In this document: positions 34,602 through 43,258 of the stretch, piece by piece
How positions within the stretch are numbered: the stretch's first letter is position 1
Layout: the number at the start of each line of letters is the position of its first letter
Assembly: GCA_030441535.1 (NCBI GenBank)
Contig: JAUJFZ010000004.1
Location: 186,001-250,000, forward strand
Direction: 5' to 3'
From: Betaproteobacteria bacterium LSUCC0117
GTDB taxonomy: Bacteria > Pseudomonadota > Gammaproteobacteria > Burkholderiales > Burkholderiaceae_C
DNA length: 64,000 bases
Notes under the pieces: generated by a model
What the model was told of the DNA's origin: nothing
The model's input: the letters and a program-made list of their open reading frames with translations, nothing else
The model's database searches: none
Translations under genes and position numbers: made by a program

Positions 34602-35989
34602 CCACCGCAACCGTCGTCGTCGATGCGGCATTTAAAGCATCGGTCGCAGTACCGGCGTTGATCGTTGGTGGTGGTGCATGCGGTTTGACCGCCAGCCTTC
34701 AACTAGCGCACAGCGGGATCGAGACGCTGGTTGTCGAGCGGGACACCGCGCCTATGGGATCGACCAGCTTGTCCTCGGGGTTCATCCCTGCGGCAGGCAC
34801 ACGCTGCCAAGCGGCATTGGGTATTGCGGATTCACCGAGCCAACTGGTGTCCGACATACAGGCAAAAGCCCACGGTTTGGCTTGCCCCCAACTCGCGGAA
34901 GCCTACGCGCACACCATCGGTGAGGTGATTGACTGGTTACAGGAGACGCACGGTTTCGAATGGGAGGTCCTGACAGACTTTCTTTACCCCGGGCATCATG
35001 TCCACCGCATGCATACCCTACCGCAGCGCCAAGGCGTCGCGTTGGTTCAGGCCTTAGCCAGTGCCGCTGAGCGATCGGGGGTGACGGTTTACACCAGTGC
35101 CCATGTTCACCAATTGATCGTGAATGAGCAGGGACAAATCCGAGGGGTCCGATTGACACGCCCTGACGGTGCAATCGAGTCCATAGGCTGTGAGGCTCTG
35201 ATTTTGGCCTGTAACGGTTACGGTGGCTCACTCGAATTACGGACGCGCTTTATCCCGGAGATGCTCCATGCGACTTTCGCAGGGCACACGGGGAACGATG
35301 GCAGCGCGGTGTTGTGGGGAGAGGCACTGGGTGCCAATTTGGCCGACATGTCGGCGTATCAAGGCCATGGCTCTTGGGCGATGCCTCACGGCAGTTTGGT
35401 GACTTGGGCGCTGATGATTCAGGGTGGTATCCAGGTCAATTCGCGTGGCGAGCGGTTTCACGACGAGTCAAAAGGCTATTCCGAAGCCGCTGTTCAGGTC
35501 GTCGCTCAGCCCAACCAAACGGCGTGGTGCGTCTACGATGACCCCATTCACACGCTTGGCATGACCTTTCCAGACTACATCGATGCGCAATCCTTGGGCG
35601 CGGTCAAGGTGTGTGATGACCTCTCCAAGCTGGCGACGGTGATTGGCTGCCCTGAGCCAACGCTGGCCCAAACGCTTGCACAGATGGCGGGCAGCGAACG
35701 TGATCAATTCGGCCGTCAATTTGCGCGACCATTGCGTGCCCCCTTTTATGCCATCAAAGTGACCGGGGCGATTTTTCACACCCAAGGCGGTCTTGATGTT
35801 GATCCCGACTGTCGCGTCAAGCGGATTGATGGAAGCCGCTTGGCAAACCTCTGGGCGGCTGGAGGCGCGGCGCGCGGTGTTTCAGGACCACACGTGTCAG
35901 GGTATCTCTCAGGCAACGGACTATTGAGCGCCGTGGCCGGTGGTGCCATTGCAGCTAAGAGTGTGACCACCTATTTGAAAGGGCTCTGA
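34598..35989 (+). CDS. FAD-dependent dehydrogenase/fumarate-reductase-like flavoprotein
   Basis: 463 aa from ATG 34598, overlapping the upstream stop as ATGA. The N-terminal dinucleotide fold shows GGGACG (24-29) with VVERD, then GSTSLSSGFIPAAG; the C-terminal FAD segment is AAGGAARGVSGPHVSGYLSGNG, as in soluble fumarate reductase, ketosteroid dehydrogenase and urocanate reductase. There is no haem domain or signal peptide. It probably introduces or removes a double bond next to a carbonyl group in the pathway intermediate. Confidence 0.85.
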   Translation: MTTATVVVDAAFKASVAVPALIVGGGACGLTASLQLAHSGIETLVVERDTAPMGSTSLSSGFIPAAGTRCQAALGIADSPSQLVSDIQAKAHGLACPQLAEAYAHTIGEVIDWLQETHGFEWEVLTDFLYPGHHVHRMHTLPQRQGVALVQALASAAERSGVTVYTSAHVHQLIVNEQGQIRGVRLTRPDGAIESIGCEALILACNGYGGSLELRTRFIPEMLHATFAGHTGNDGSAVLWGEALGANLADMSAYQGHGSWAMPHGSLVTWALMIQGGIQVNSRGERFHDESKGYSEAAVQVVAQPNQTAWCVYDDPIHTLGMTFPDYIDAQSLGAVKVCDDLSKLATVIGCPEPTLAQTLAQMAGSERDQFGRQFARPLRAPFYAIKVTGAIFHTQGGLDVDPDCRVKRIDGSRLANLWAAGGAARGVSGPHVSGYLSGNGLLSAVAGGAIAAKSVTTYLKGL

Positions 35990-35994
35990 TTACC

Positions 35995-36855
35995 ATGACG
36001 CTCCAACAAAGACTGACAGCCACCGAAGCCTTGCTTTGCCCAGGGGTCTACGACCCGCTATCGGCATTGGTTGCAACGCAAGCGGGTTTTGAAGGCTTGT
36101 ATCTCTCCGGCGCATCCATCGCCTACACCCACTTGGGTCGGTCAGACGTCGGTTTGACCACCTACTCAGAAGTGGAGAGCACCTTGGCGCGGATCACTGA
36201 TCGCGTGGATACACCGGTGATCGTGGATGCCGACACTGGTTTTGGTAACGCGCTCAATATGCAACGTACGGTACGTGGATTTGAGCGTGCGGGTGCGGCG
36301 ATGATTCAGATTGAAGATCAAGGTTTTCCCAAACGGTGTGGCCACTTAGATGGCAAGACCGTGATCAGCCTCGATGAGATGTGCGGGAAGATCAAAGCAG
36401 CACTGGATGCACGGCACTCACCTGACACCCTCATCATGGCGCGAACCGATGCATTGGCGGTTGAGGGATGGGATGCGGCGATGACTCGTGCAGAAGCGTA
36501 TCTGGCATGCGGCGTCGATGCGCTCTTCATTGAGGCATTACGAGATCCATCGCAGTTGAAGTCTGCTGGCGCACTATTCGGCGGGCGTATTCCCTTGCTT
36601 GCCAACATGGTTGAAGGTGGTAAAACCCCGATCACTCCGGTACCAGAGTTGCAGTCGTATGGTTTTAAGATCGTGATTTTCCCGGGTGGAACCGTGCGGG
36701 CAGTGGTTAAGCAATTGCAGGGTTACTACGGTAGCTTGCAGGCACACCAAACGACGGACCCGTGGCACGATCAGATGTTGGATTTTGACGGTCTGAATGC
36801 GGTCATCGAAACGCCAGCATTGATGGCCACCGCTAAAAAGTACGCAGGAGACTGA
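35995..36855 (+). CDS. Isocitrate lyase/PEP mutase family C-C lyase
   Basis: 286 aa, with DADTGFGN (78-85), EDQ (107-109) and the KRCGH loop (113-117). A cysteine in this loop (K-K/R-C-G-H) marks lyases such as methylisocitrate lyase, oxaloacetate-type and 2,3-dimethylmalate lyase, as against phosphonomutases. Expected reaction: cleavage of a 2-hydroxy acid to pyruvate or glyoxylate plus a second acid. The upstream hydro-lyase would make such a hydroxy acid. No prpC or aceB is adjacent. Confidence 0.87.
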   Translation: MTLQQRLTATEALLCPGVYDPLSALVATQAGFEGLYLSGASIAYTHLGRSDVGLTTYSEVESTLARITDRVDTPVIVDADTGFGNALNMQRTVRGFERAGAAMIQIEDQGFPKRCGHLDGKTVISLDEMCGKIKAALDARHSPDTLIMARTDALAVEGWDAAMTRAEAYLACGVDALFIEALRDPSQLKSAGALFGGRIPLLANMVEGGKTPITPVPELQSYGFKIVIFPGGTVRAVVKQLQGYYGSLQAHQTTDPWHDQMLDFDGLNAVIETPALMATAKKYAGD

Positions 36856-36856
36856 C

Positions 36857-37420
36857 ATGCCCGTGACAGAAATAACCTTGCTCCCTGGCTACGATGAAGA
36901 CGTACGTGCGCGTCTTGTCAACCACGTCTCCAGAGCAGTCCGATCGGTCATCGCCGCACCTCCGGCGGGCGTGACGACGGTGATATTCGAGGCAGCAACT
37001 TATCAGCGCGACGGTCGAGTTTTTTCGTCAGGCAACGCGGCCCATCCGCCCGCAGCCACGTGTGTGGTGAACTTTTTGGCAGCGATGCAGGCACGGGAAC
37101 TGGATGCGGCGCAGGCCTTTTTGGCAGATAGTTTTGAGATGACGTTTCCGGGAGGGCAGCGCATGCATGCCTTGACTGAACTCGTAGCGTGGGCCAAGAA
37201 CCGCTATGAGCGTGTAGAGAAAGCCTACACCGGGATCGACGAGTCTTGGACTGACGCCGGTACCGTGGTTTATGCCCGAGGAACACTGTCGGGCATCTGG
37301 TTGGATGGTCGCCCGTTTGAGGGCATACGCTTCATTGATCGTTTCGAAATTCAAGACGGTTTGATCGTGAAACAGGATGTCTGGAATGACATGGGTGAAT
37401 ACAAACTCGAACACCGCTAA
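36857..37420 (+). CDS. Tautomerase-SnoaL domain fusion
   Basis: 187 aa. Residues 2 to about 60 resemble the 4-oxalocrotonate tautomerase fold: MPVTEITLLPGYDEDV with the proline that becomes N-terminal, then a helix and strand VTTVIFEA. Residues about 70-187 are an NTF2/SnoaL-like domain (VVNFLAAMQARELDAAQAFL, RPFEGIRFIDRFEIQDGLIV, QDVWND). I know of each domain alone, not of this fusion in a pathway. A proton-transfer or isomerase step on an unsaturated acid is the likely job. It starts one base after the lyase stop codon. Confidence 0.72.
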   Translation: MPVTEITLLPGYDEDVRARLVNHVSRAVRSVIAAPPAGVTTVIFEAATYQRDGRVFSSGNAAHPPAATCVVNFLAAMQARELDAAQAFLADSFEMTFPGGQRMHALTELVAWAKNRYERVEKAYTGIDESWTDAGTVVYARGTLSGIWLDGRPFEGIRFIDRFEIQDGLIVKQDVWNDMGEYKLEHR

Positions 37421-38342
37421 TACCGTGACCGCTCCAATTTACCAGTTCGTCGACACCCCCCTTTTAAGGGTTGGTTACCGCGCATTTGAACCTGCGGATG
37501 GCACGTCTGCTGCTGGCGTTGTGATGTTGTTGCACGGATGGCCGGACAATCCGGCGACATGGGATCGTGTGGTGCCGCACCTCGTTCAGGCGGGTTACCG
37601 GGTGATCGTGCCGGCTCTCCGCGGCTTTTCGCCAACCACTTTTTTGAATGACGACACACCACGTACGGGGCAACTTGCTGCCCTTGGTCGTGATTTGGTC
37701 GATCTCATGGCTGCTTTGGGTATCCATCGTCCCGTATTGGTAGGGCATGATTGGGGCGCAAGGGCGGTCGCCAATGCCTGTGGGCTGGTGGCTGATCTGG
37801 CTTCGCACATGGTCTTGCTGTCGGTTGGCTATGGGACCAACAACCCCAGTCAATCGATCAGCATGGAGCAGGCCCGTCGCTATTGGTACCACTGGTACAT
37901 GACGACTCCACGTGGTCAGGCGGAAGTCGCCGCCAATCGGCGCGCTTTTGCGCAAATCATGTGGGACACGTGGTCGCCGCCTGGATGGTACGACGCGCAC
38001 ACCTTCAGCGCCGCTGCTGACGCATTTGATAACCCGGATTGGTTACCCATTACCTTGCACTCTTATCAGCACCGCTGGGCACATGTAGCGGGTGATCCCG
38101 CGTATGCCGCGGACGATGCGGCTTTGGCCAATCCACCACAACAAGCCATGCCTGCTTTGTTGATTCATGGTAGTGCTGATGGCGTGAGTCCGCTGCCGGA
38201 TGAAAAGAAGGCGTCGCAGTACTTCACGGGTTATTACGCTCAGCGGGTGATTGAAGGCGTTGGCCACTTCCCGCAACGCGAGGCGCCGGATACCGTTGCC
38301 TCGTTGATTCTTGACTTTCTGGCTTCAAACCCCAACCGTTGA
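37377..38342 (+). CDS. Alpha/beta hydrolase, epoxide-hydrolase-like
   Basis: 321 aa if ATG 37377 is the start; this overlaps the fusion gene by 44 bases, and GTG 37425 just after its stop is equally plausible. The oxyanion motif HGWPD (53-57) and nucleophile motif GHDWGA (D125) are those of soluble epoxide hydrolases and haloacid dehalogenases, with an Asp nucleophile; the histidine is in EGVGHFPQREAPD. Last gene of the operon. No clear terminator follows. Confidence 0.83.
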   Translation: MSGMTWVNTNSNTANTVTAPIYQFVDTPLLRVGYRAFEPADGTSAAGVVMLLHGWPDNPATWDRVVPHLVQAGYRVIVPALRGFSPTTFLNDDTPRTGQLAALGRDLVDLMAALGIHRPVLVGHDWGARAVANACGLVADLASHMVLLSVGYGTNNPSQSISMEQARRYWYHWYMTTPRGQAEVAANRRAFAQIMWDTWSPPGWYDAHTFSAAADAFDNPDWLPITLHSYQHRWAHVAGDPAYAADDAALANPPQQAMPALLIHGSADGVSPLPDEKKASQYFTGYYAQRVIEGVGHFPQREAPDTVASLILDFLASNPNR

Positions 38343-38389
38343 CCGGCGCGCTCGCGCGGCTTGGACCTTTGGCAACGTTATAGTTGCTT

Positions 38390-39142
38390 ATGGCTGACGC
38401 ATTTATCCATATTCCCGCGTTGCGCGATCGGCTGATTGCGCCCGAAACCTCCAAGGCGCGTGTCACCGAAGCCGTGCTGGCGCAGTGGGATGCCCGCGTC
38501 AAGGCATTGGGTGGCGATGCCGACTGGCGGCTTGCCGACGATGTGCGCGAAGCCTCACGTCAGACGGTGCTGCAGTCCTTTGATCAAGCGGCTGATCTGT
38601 GGGTGTTCGCCTACGGCTCGCTGATGTGGGACCCTGCCATTCATTTTGCAGAGGTGCGTCGTGCGTCCTTGAGTGGTTTCAAGCGGTGTTTCAACTACCA
38701 AGTCTTGGCTGGTCGTGGCACGCCGCAGGCACCTGGTTTGGTGCTGTCTTTGGTTCCCGCCAATGGTGTCGATTGCCAGGGGCTTGCTTTTCGTATTGCG
38801 AGGGACGCGGTTGAAACCGAGTCAGTTCTTTTATGGCGTCGCGAGATGCTTCGCGGTGGGTACACGCCCAGTCGGCACTTGCTGCAGACCCCGCAAGGTG
38901 AGTGCGAGGGGTTGGTGTTTGTTGGCAACCCCACCCATGCGTCGTATTGCAATGACTTAACGGCGGAGCAAACGGCCGAGGTGATTGCGCGCGCGGAGGG
39001 CTATCTTGGTCCCAACCGAGATTACCTGCTCTTGCTGGCGGCGCAGTTGGCCGCCTTGGAAATCGAGGACCCTTACATTGCCGATTTACACACGCGCGTG
39101 CTGAGCCGCGTGAGTCAGGCCGATATGCCCCATAAACGCTGA
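38390..39142 (+). CDS. ChaC-like gamma-glutamylcyclotransferase
   Basis: 250 aa from ATG 38390. The fold signature YGSLMWDP lies at 75-82, followed by GFKRCFNYQVLAGRGT and GLVLSLVPANG, and the catalytic-glutamate region ETESVLLWRREM. ChaC proteins cleave glutathione to 5-oxoproline and Cys-Gly in the cytoplasm. The N-terminal 65 residues are longer than in E. coli ChaC. Its last 28 bases overlap the end of the convergent photolyase gene. Confidence 0.85.
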   Translation: MADAFIHIPALRDRLIAPETSKARVTEAVLAQWDARVKALGGDADWRLADDVREASRQTVLQSFDQAADLWVFAYGSLMWDPAIHFAEVRRASLSGFKRCFNYQVLAGRGTPQAPGLVLSLVPANGVDCQGLAFRIARDAVETESVLLWRREMLRGGYTPSRHLLQTPQGECEGLVFVGNPTHASYCNDLTAEQTAEVIARAEGYLGPNRDYLLLLAAQLAALEIEDPYIADLHTRVLSRVSQADMPHKR

Positions 39143-40404
39143 TAGCGGCCAGCGGGGTCGTGATCGCGCATTTGCTTGACGGGGTCGAAACGCCGCCCCC
39201 CACGTGGGTCGCTGCCCAGTCCGGCTATGTACAGCCAGTTACCCGTGTTGCTGAAGCAGTCCTCGTCGCACAGTTGGGATTCAAACCAAGCGGCACCCGC
39301 GCGCCAATCACCACCCAAATCGTTGAGCCAGTAACTGGCAACGATTTGGCGCATGCGATTGGACAAAAAGCCTGTGTTTACGAGTTCACGCATCCCGGCA
39401 TCGATCAGTGGTTGACCCGTTTCACCACGACACCAATCGGTCCATCGCGGGTTCTTGACACGGCGCGGCGGTGTCGCTTTGGCCAGGCCACGGGCGTGGA
39501 ACAATTTCACGCCAAAGCGTTGGTGCAACCACCGAAAGTGTTCGCGCCACATCAGTTCAAACCAAAGCCAATAGCTACTTTTTGAGGCGCCGTTCCTCAT
39601 CTCGAACGCATCCAACATTTCAACTACTCGGCGCACCGACAGCGTACCCCATGCAAGATCAACACTGAGTTGGCTTGAGAAGTGGTGACCACTCAATTGG
39701 TTGCGTGTTTCGAAATAGCGGTGCGGGTGTCCTGCCGCCAAATAATCAGCCCAGTGACGCCGTGCACCCGTTTCACCAGGCATGCGGTCAGGCGCCATAC
39801 TGCTGCGCGGGTGGTGGACCACGGGGACACCAGCAGGCGGGTTGAATTCAAAGTTTGACGGCGGTGGCGGGACCTGACGAACAGGCGCCAGTGGCTGCGC
39901 TGCACGCAGACTGGCTTTTTCAATGGCTTGGCGAAAGGCGGTGAATACCAGTGGCACATCGTCCACCGGGAATGGCAACATGTCGGCATTGAACAAGCTG
40001 GACTGCGGGTATTGCTGAATTGACCAGTTAGCGCCAACGCTGAGCGCCGTTACCTCATCCGTTTCATAGGGCAATGCGATTGATTCACAGAAGATGTGCG
40101 TGACGTGCAGTCGCTCCGCCAATTGCCGCAACGAGGTGATATCGGTGACCAGGTGCAGTTGCTGTCCCATCGCCTGCAGCTGCCGGTGCAATGCGTTTTG
40201 TGTGGCGTGCGCCCAAGCCAGTGCCGTCGCGCCGCGGTCCAATTCGCCAACAAAGGAATTGGTTGTGCGTGACGGGCTGATCGCTACCGCCAACAGGGGG
40301 CAACCCGCTTGTGTCGCTGTTGCGATGGCCGCCGTGAGGGCTGGGTTGTCATCGAGTCGGTAATCTCGCCTGAACCAGTAGATAACGCAAGGGCTGTTTG
40401 TCAT
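39115..40404 (-). CDS. DASH-type cryptochrome/photolyase
   Basis: 429 aa. The N-terminal photolyase domain starts VIYWFRRDYRLDDNPAL; the C-terminal FAD domain has LWFELMWREHFRWLHQRFG, TGFLSNRMRQIVASYW and the DASH-type end TGNWLYIAGLGSDPRGGRRF with FDPVKQ. Cry-DASH proteins repair pyrimidine dimers mainly in single-stranded DNA or serve as light sensors, with FAD and often a folate antenna. It lies nine bases after another photolyase-family gene, probably in one transcript. Confidence 0.9.
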   Translation of the reverse strand: MTNSPCVIYWFRRDYRLDDNPALTAAIATATQAGCPLLAVAISPSRTTNSFVGELDRGATALAWAHATQNALHRQLQAMGQQLHLVTDITSLRQLAERLHVTHIFCESIALPYETDEVTALSVGANWSIQQYPQSSLFNADMLPFPVDDVPLVFTAFRQAIEKASLRAAQPLAPVRQVPPPPSNFEFNPPAGVPVVHHPRSSMAPDRMPGETGARRHWADYLAAGHPHRYFETRNQLSGHHFSSQLSVDLAWGTLSVRRVVEMLDAFEMRNGASKSSYWLWFELMWREHFRWLHQRFGVKLFHARGLAKATPPRRVKNPRWTDWCRGETGQPLIDAGMRELVNTGFLSNRMRQIVASYWLNDLGGDWRAGAAWFESQLCDEDCFSNTGNWLYIAGLGSDPRGGRRFDPVKQMRDHDPAGRYQRLWGISA

Positions 40405-40413
40405 GGGTTTTGT

Positions 40414-41901
40414 TTAATCCAACCAAGAAGTTTGACGGCGTGAGGCGTGTTTTTCGATAACCGCTGCCTTACCGGCTCTTACAGCGGGGTCTTTGCGGCG
40501 GGCATACAGACGGTCTTTGGCGGTGCGCGTGGCGACCTCTAAGTCGACCACGGGGTAGGGGATGTCCTGCCCCACAACCACGCCACATGCCGCTTGAACA
40601 CTGGGCGGCATGAGCCAGGGCTCAAACAGCCACGTATCAGGCACACGGCGCATCGCCGGTAGCCACTGGCGCACAAAAATCCCATCAGGGTCTTGATCTT
40701 GCGCTTGTTTGATCGGGTTGTAGACCCGCGTGGTGTTGATACCGGTGGTGCCCGATTGCATTTGTAACTGGCTCCAATGAATACCGGGCTCGTAGTCTAA
40801 AAACTGTTGTGCCAACCACAGCCCCACAGGGCGCCAATGCAGCCACAACGGGTAAGCCGCCACAGAGACGAGCATGGCCCGCATCCGGAAATTGAGCCAA
40901 CCCGTCTCGTTCAACATGCGCACGCAAGCATCCACCAGAGGCCAGCCTGTACGCGCCTCTTTGAGCGCTTCGAACAACCGCGGATCGAATTCGTGTTCAC
41001 GCAAATCGTCATACCCGCGGTGCATGTTGCGCCACTCAATTGCTGGTTCAGATTCGAGCTTTTGAATGAAGTGGCAGTGCCAGGCCAGCCGACTGGTAAA
41101 CGCCTTCAAGCCCTTGCGGTGTGTGGCGTCGATATCTGAACGCGCCATGGCAGCATGGGTGCTTTGCACCACCTCACGCAAACTCACGCAGCCCCAGGTG
41201 ATGTAGGTCGAGAGCCGCGAGCACGCCTCTGGTGCGCGCAGCGGTGAGGAGATGCCGCCTCGGTATCGCTTCGAGCGATGACCCAAGAAATCAACCAGCA
41301 CGGCACGGCCGGCGGTCTGACCACCGCGTTGACGGACCGACGGCTCTGGGGCGGGGAGGCCCAAGTCGTCTGCCGTAGGCAAAGGCGCCTGACTTTGAGT
41401 CAAAGAGACCGATGTGACAGCAAGCGTATCCAGCGCTGGTACGAGCGGTTTCGCCATGTGGCTTTGCCATGCACGCTGCCACTGGTTGCGATCACGCAGG
41501 CCACGCACCACACCGAACTGTGGGGTTTCATGCCATTGCACGCTGCAGGTTTGGCACCACTGTGCGACCGCTTTATCTCGTCCATAAGTCCAGTCGTTGC
41601 CCGTTTCTTGGTGACTATGAAGTGCGGTAAAGCCGGTTTTCGTATGTAAGTCTTGGAGTACGCGGGTCACATCACCGACCAAGATGTGCAGACGCACGCC
41701 ATGTGCCCGCAGGGCCTTGTACAGATCTCGCAGGCTCTCCAGAACGAAGTGGTAATGCTGTCTTGCGCTATCCGGTTGTTGCCAGAGCGCGGGCTCTAAG
41801 ACGTAGAAACACAGCACAGGCCCCTGCTGCGCCGCGTTGAACAGGGGCGCGTGATCGAGGGTGCGCAGGTCACGTTTGAACCAAACGGCTTGAACCCCCA
41901 T
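40414..41901 (-). CDS. Cryptochrome/photolyase family protein with unusual FAD site
   Basis: 495 aa. The photolyase domain begins AVWFKRDLRTLDHAPL; the FAD domain includes FTSRLAWHCHFIQKLE, GWPLVDACVRMLNETGWL and VYNPIKQAQDQDPDGIFVRQWLP. Where E. coli PhrB has NNGGWQW beside the flavin, this protein has YEPGIHWSQLQMQSG, so the asparagine near flavin N5 and the last tryptophan of the classical chain are not in place. It may be a distinct repair or sensor class. First gene of the pair. Confidence 0.85.
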   Translation of the reverse strand: MGVQAVWFKRDLRTLDHAPLFNAAQQGPVLCFYVLEPALWQQPDSARQHYHFVLESLRDLYKALRAHGVRLHILVGDVTRVLQDLHTKTGFTALHSHQETGNDWTYGRDKAVAQWCQTCSVQWHETPQFGVVRGLRDRNQWQRAWQSHMAKPLVPALDTLAVTSVSLTQSQAPLPTADDLGLPAPEPSVRQRGGQTAGRAVLVDFLGHRSKRYRGGISSPLRAPEACSRLSTYITWGCVSLREVVQSTHAAMARSDIDATHRKGLKAFTSRLAWHCHFIQKLESEPAIEWRNMHRGYDDLREHEFDPRLFEALKEARTGWPLVDACVRMLNETGWLNFRMRAMLVSVAAYPLWLHWRPVGLWLAQQFLDYEPGIHWSQLQMQSGTTGINTTRVYNPIKQAQDQDPDGIFVRQWLPAMRRVPDTWLFEPWLMPPSVQAACGVVVGQDIPYPVVDLEVATRTAKDRLYARRKDPAVRAGKAAVIEKHASRRQTSWLD

Positions 41902-41926
41902 CCCCTAGCGCGCGGTCCCGGTCGGC

Positions 41927-43258
41927 TTAACTAAAAACCCGCAACGCGATCAGCGCGATGCCCGGGAAGAACACCAGTAAGGTGATCCGAATGATGTCCG
42001 ACGCCAAAAATGGCAAGATCGCTTTGAAGATCTCCTTCATTTGCACGTTCTTGGCCATGGCGCTGATGATGAACACGTTCATGCCAACGGGGGGCGTAAT
42101 TAGGCCAACCTCGACCACCATCAGGGCCAAGATCCCGAACCAAATGGCCTTGTCCTCGGTACCCATACCCCACAGGTCGATACCCATGATCATGGGGAAG
42201 AAGATCGGGATGGTCAGCAAAATCATAGACAAGCTGTCCATGATGCAACCCAGTACCAAGTAAATCACGATGATGCACATCAACACAGCCAATGGCGGCA
42301 GGCCCAGGCCAATCACCCAATTGGCGAGCTCTGTGTGCACCTGGGTCAGCGCCAAGAAGACGTTCATCACGTCAGCGCCCAGAAGAATCAGGAAGATCAT
42401 GCCGGTTGCACCCGCGGCACCATACATGCATTCCAGGAAGCCGCGACCCTTGAGTCCACCTGAGGTCCAAGCGACCAAGCCGGTCGCGAGTGTACCGATG
42501 GAGGCAGCTTCAGTGGGTGTGAAGATACCACCGTAGATACCGCCAATCACCGTGATGAAGATCAAGATAACGGGCCATGTCTCGGACAGTGCCTTGAGGC
42601 GCTGCGCAAAGCTGAACTTGGTACCCGCTGGCGCATCTTTCGGACTGACACGTGCCACGATACCGATCACCACCATATAGCCAACGGCCGCCAATATGCC
42701 CGGCACGAAGGCCGCTAAAAACATCTTGGCAATGTTTTGCTCAGTGATGATCGCGTAAATCACCAATGGAACTGAGGGCGGAATCAAGATGCCCAGCGTA
42801 CCGCCCGCTGCGATCGCCGCAGCTGACAAGCGCTCGGAGTAGCCGTGCGCTTTCAATTCAGGTAAGGCGACCTGACCCATGGTGGCTGCGGTCGCCAGCG
42901 AGGAGCCGCAAATCGCACCGAAACCCGCGCAGGCCCCGACAGCGCCCATGGCCATGCCACCGCGCCAGTGCCCAATCATCGCATTGCCGGCCTTGAATAA
43001 ACTTTTAGACAGCCCCCCGTGGGTTGCAAATTGACCCATCAGCAAAAATAAGGGCACCACGGAAAGGTCATAAACGGAGTAGCGCGCGTATGCGGCTCCC
43101 TTGAAGTAATTGAGTAGTGGGTCAATGCCAGCAACGACGGTGTAGCCGATTGAGCCCGTCAAGAGCATCGCAATACCAATGTGGATGCGCAAGGCCAGCA
43201 TCACCAACAGCAGGGCGAACATGAGTGCGCCCATTTCCATACCGCTTAGGCCCATCAT
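41927..43258 (-). CDS. TRAP transporter large permease (DctM)
   Basis: 443 aa, about 12 hydrophobic segments. DctM features: GPGCSGC-like glycine runs, PLFLLMGQFATHGGLS, AIAAGGTLGILIPPSVPLVIYA and EVGLITPPVGMNVF. It carries out Na+-driven uptake with the DctQ subunit, whose gene it overlaps by four bases (ATGA). Substrates of such systems are small organic acids; none can be assigned here. Confidence 0.92.
   Translation of the reverse strand: MMGLSGMEMGALMFALLLVMLALRIHIGIAMLLTGSIGYTVVAGIDPLLNYFKGAAYARYSVYDLSVVPLFLLMGQFATHGGLSKSLFKAGNAMIGHWRGGMAMGAVGACAGFGAICGSSLATAATMGQVALPELKAHGYSERLSAAAIAAGGTLGILIPPSVPLVIYAIITEQNIAKMFLAAFVPGILAAVGYMVVIGIVARVSPKDAPAGTKFSFAQRLKALSETWPVILIFITVIGGIYGGIFTPTEAASIGTLATGLVAWTSGGLKGRGFLECMYGAAGATGMIFLILLGADVMNVFLALTQVHTELANWVIGLGLPPLAVLMCIIVIYLVLGCIMDSLSMILLTIPIFFPMIMGIDLWGMGTEDKAIWFGILALMVVEVGLITPPVGMNVFIISAMAKNVQMKEIFKAILPFLASDIIRITLLVFFPGIALIALRVFS

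Noticed and set aside
35995..36855. Assignment as prpB (methylisocitrate lyase)
   Set aside because: Family motifs fit, but no prpC, prpD or acnD is adjacent and the neighbours point to another substrate.
38345..38362. GC-rich near-palindrome after the epoxide-hydrolase-like gene
   Set aside because: Loop would be only two bases and no T-run follows; not a convincing terminator.
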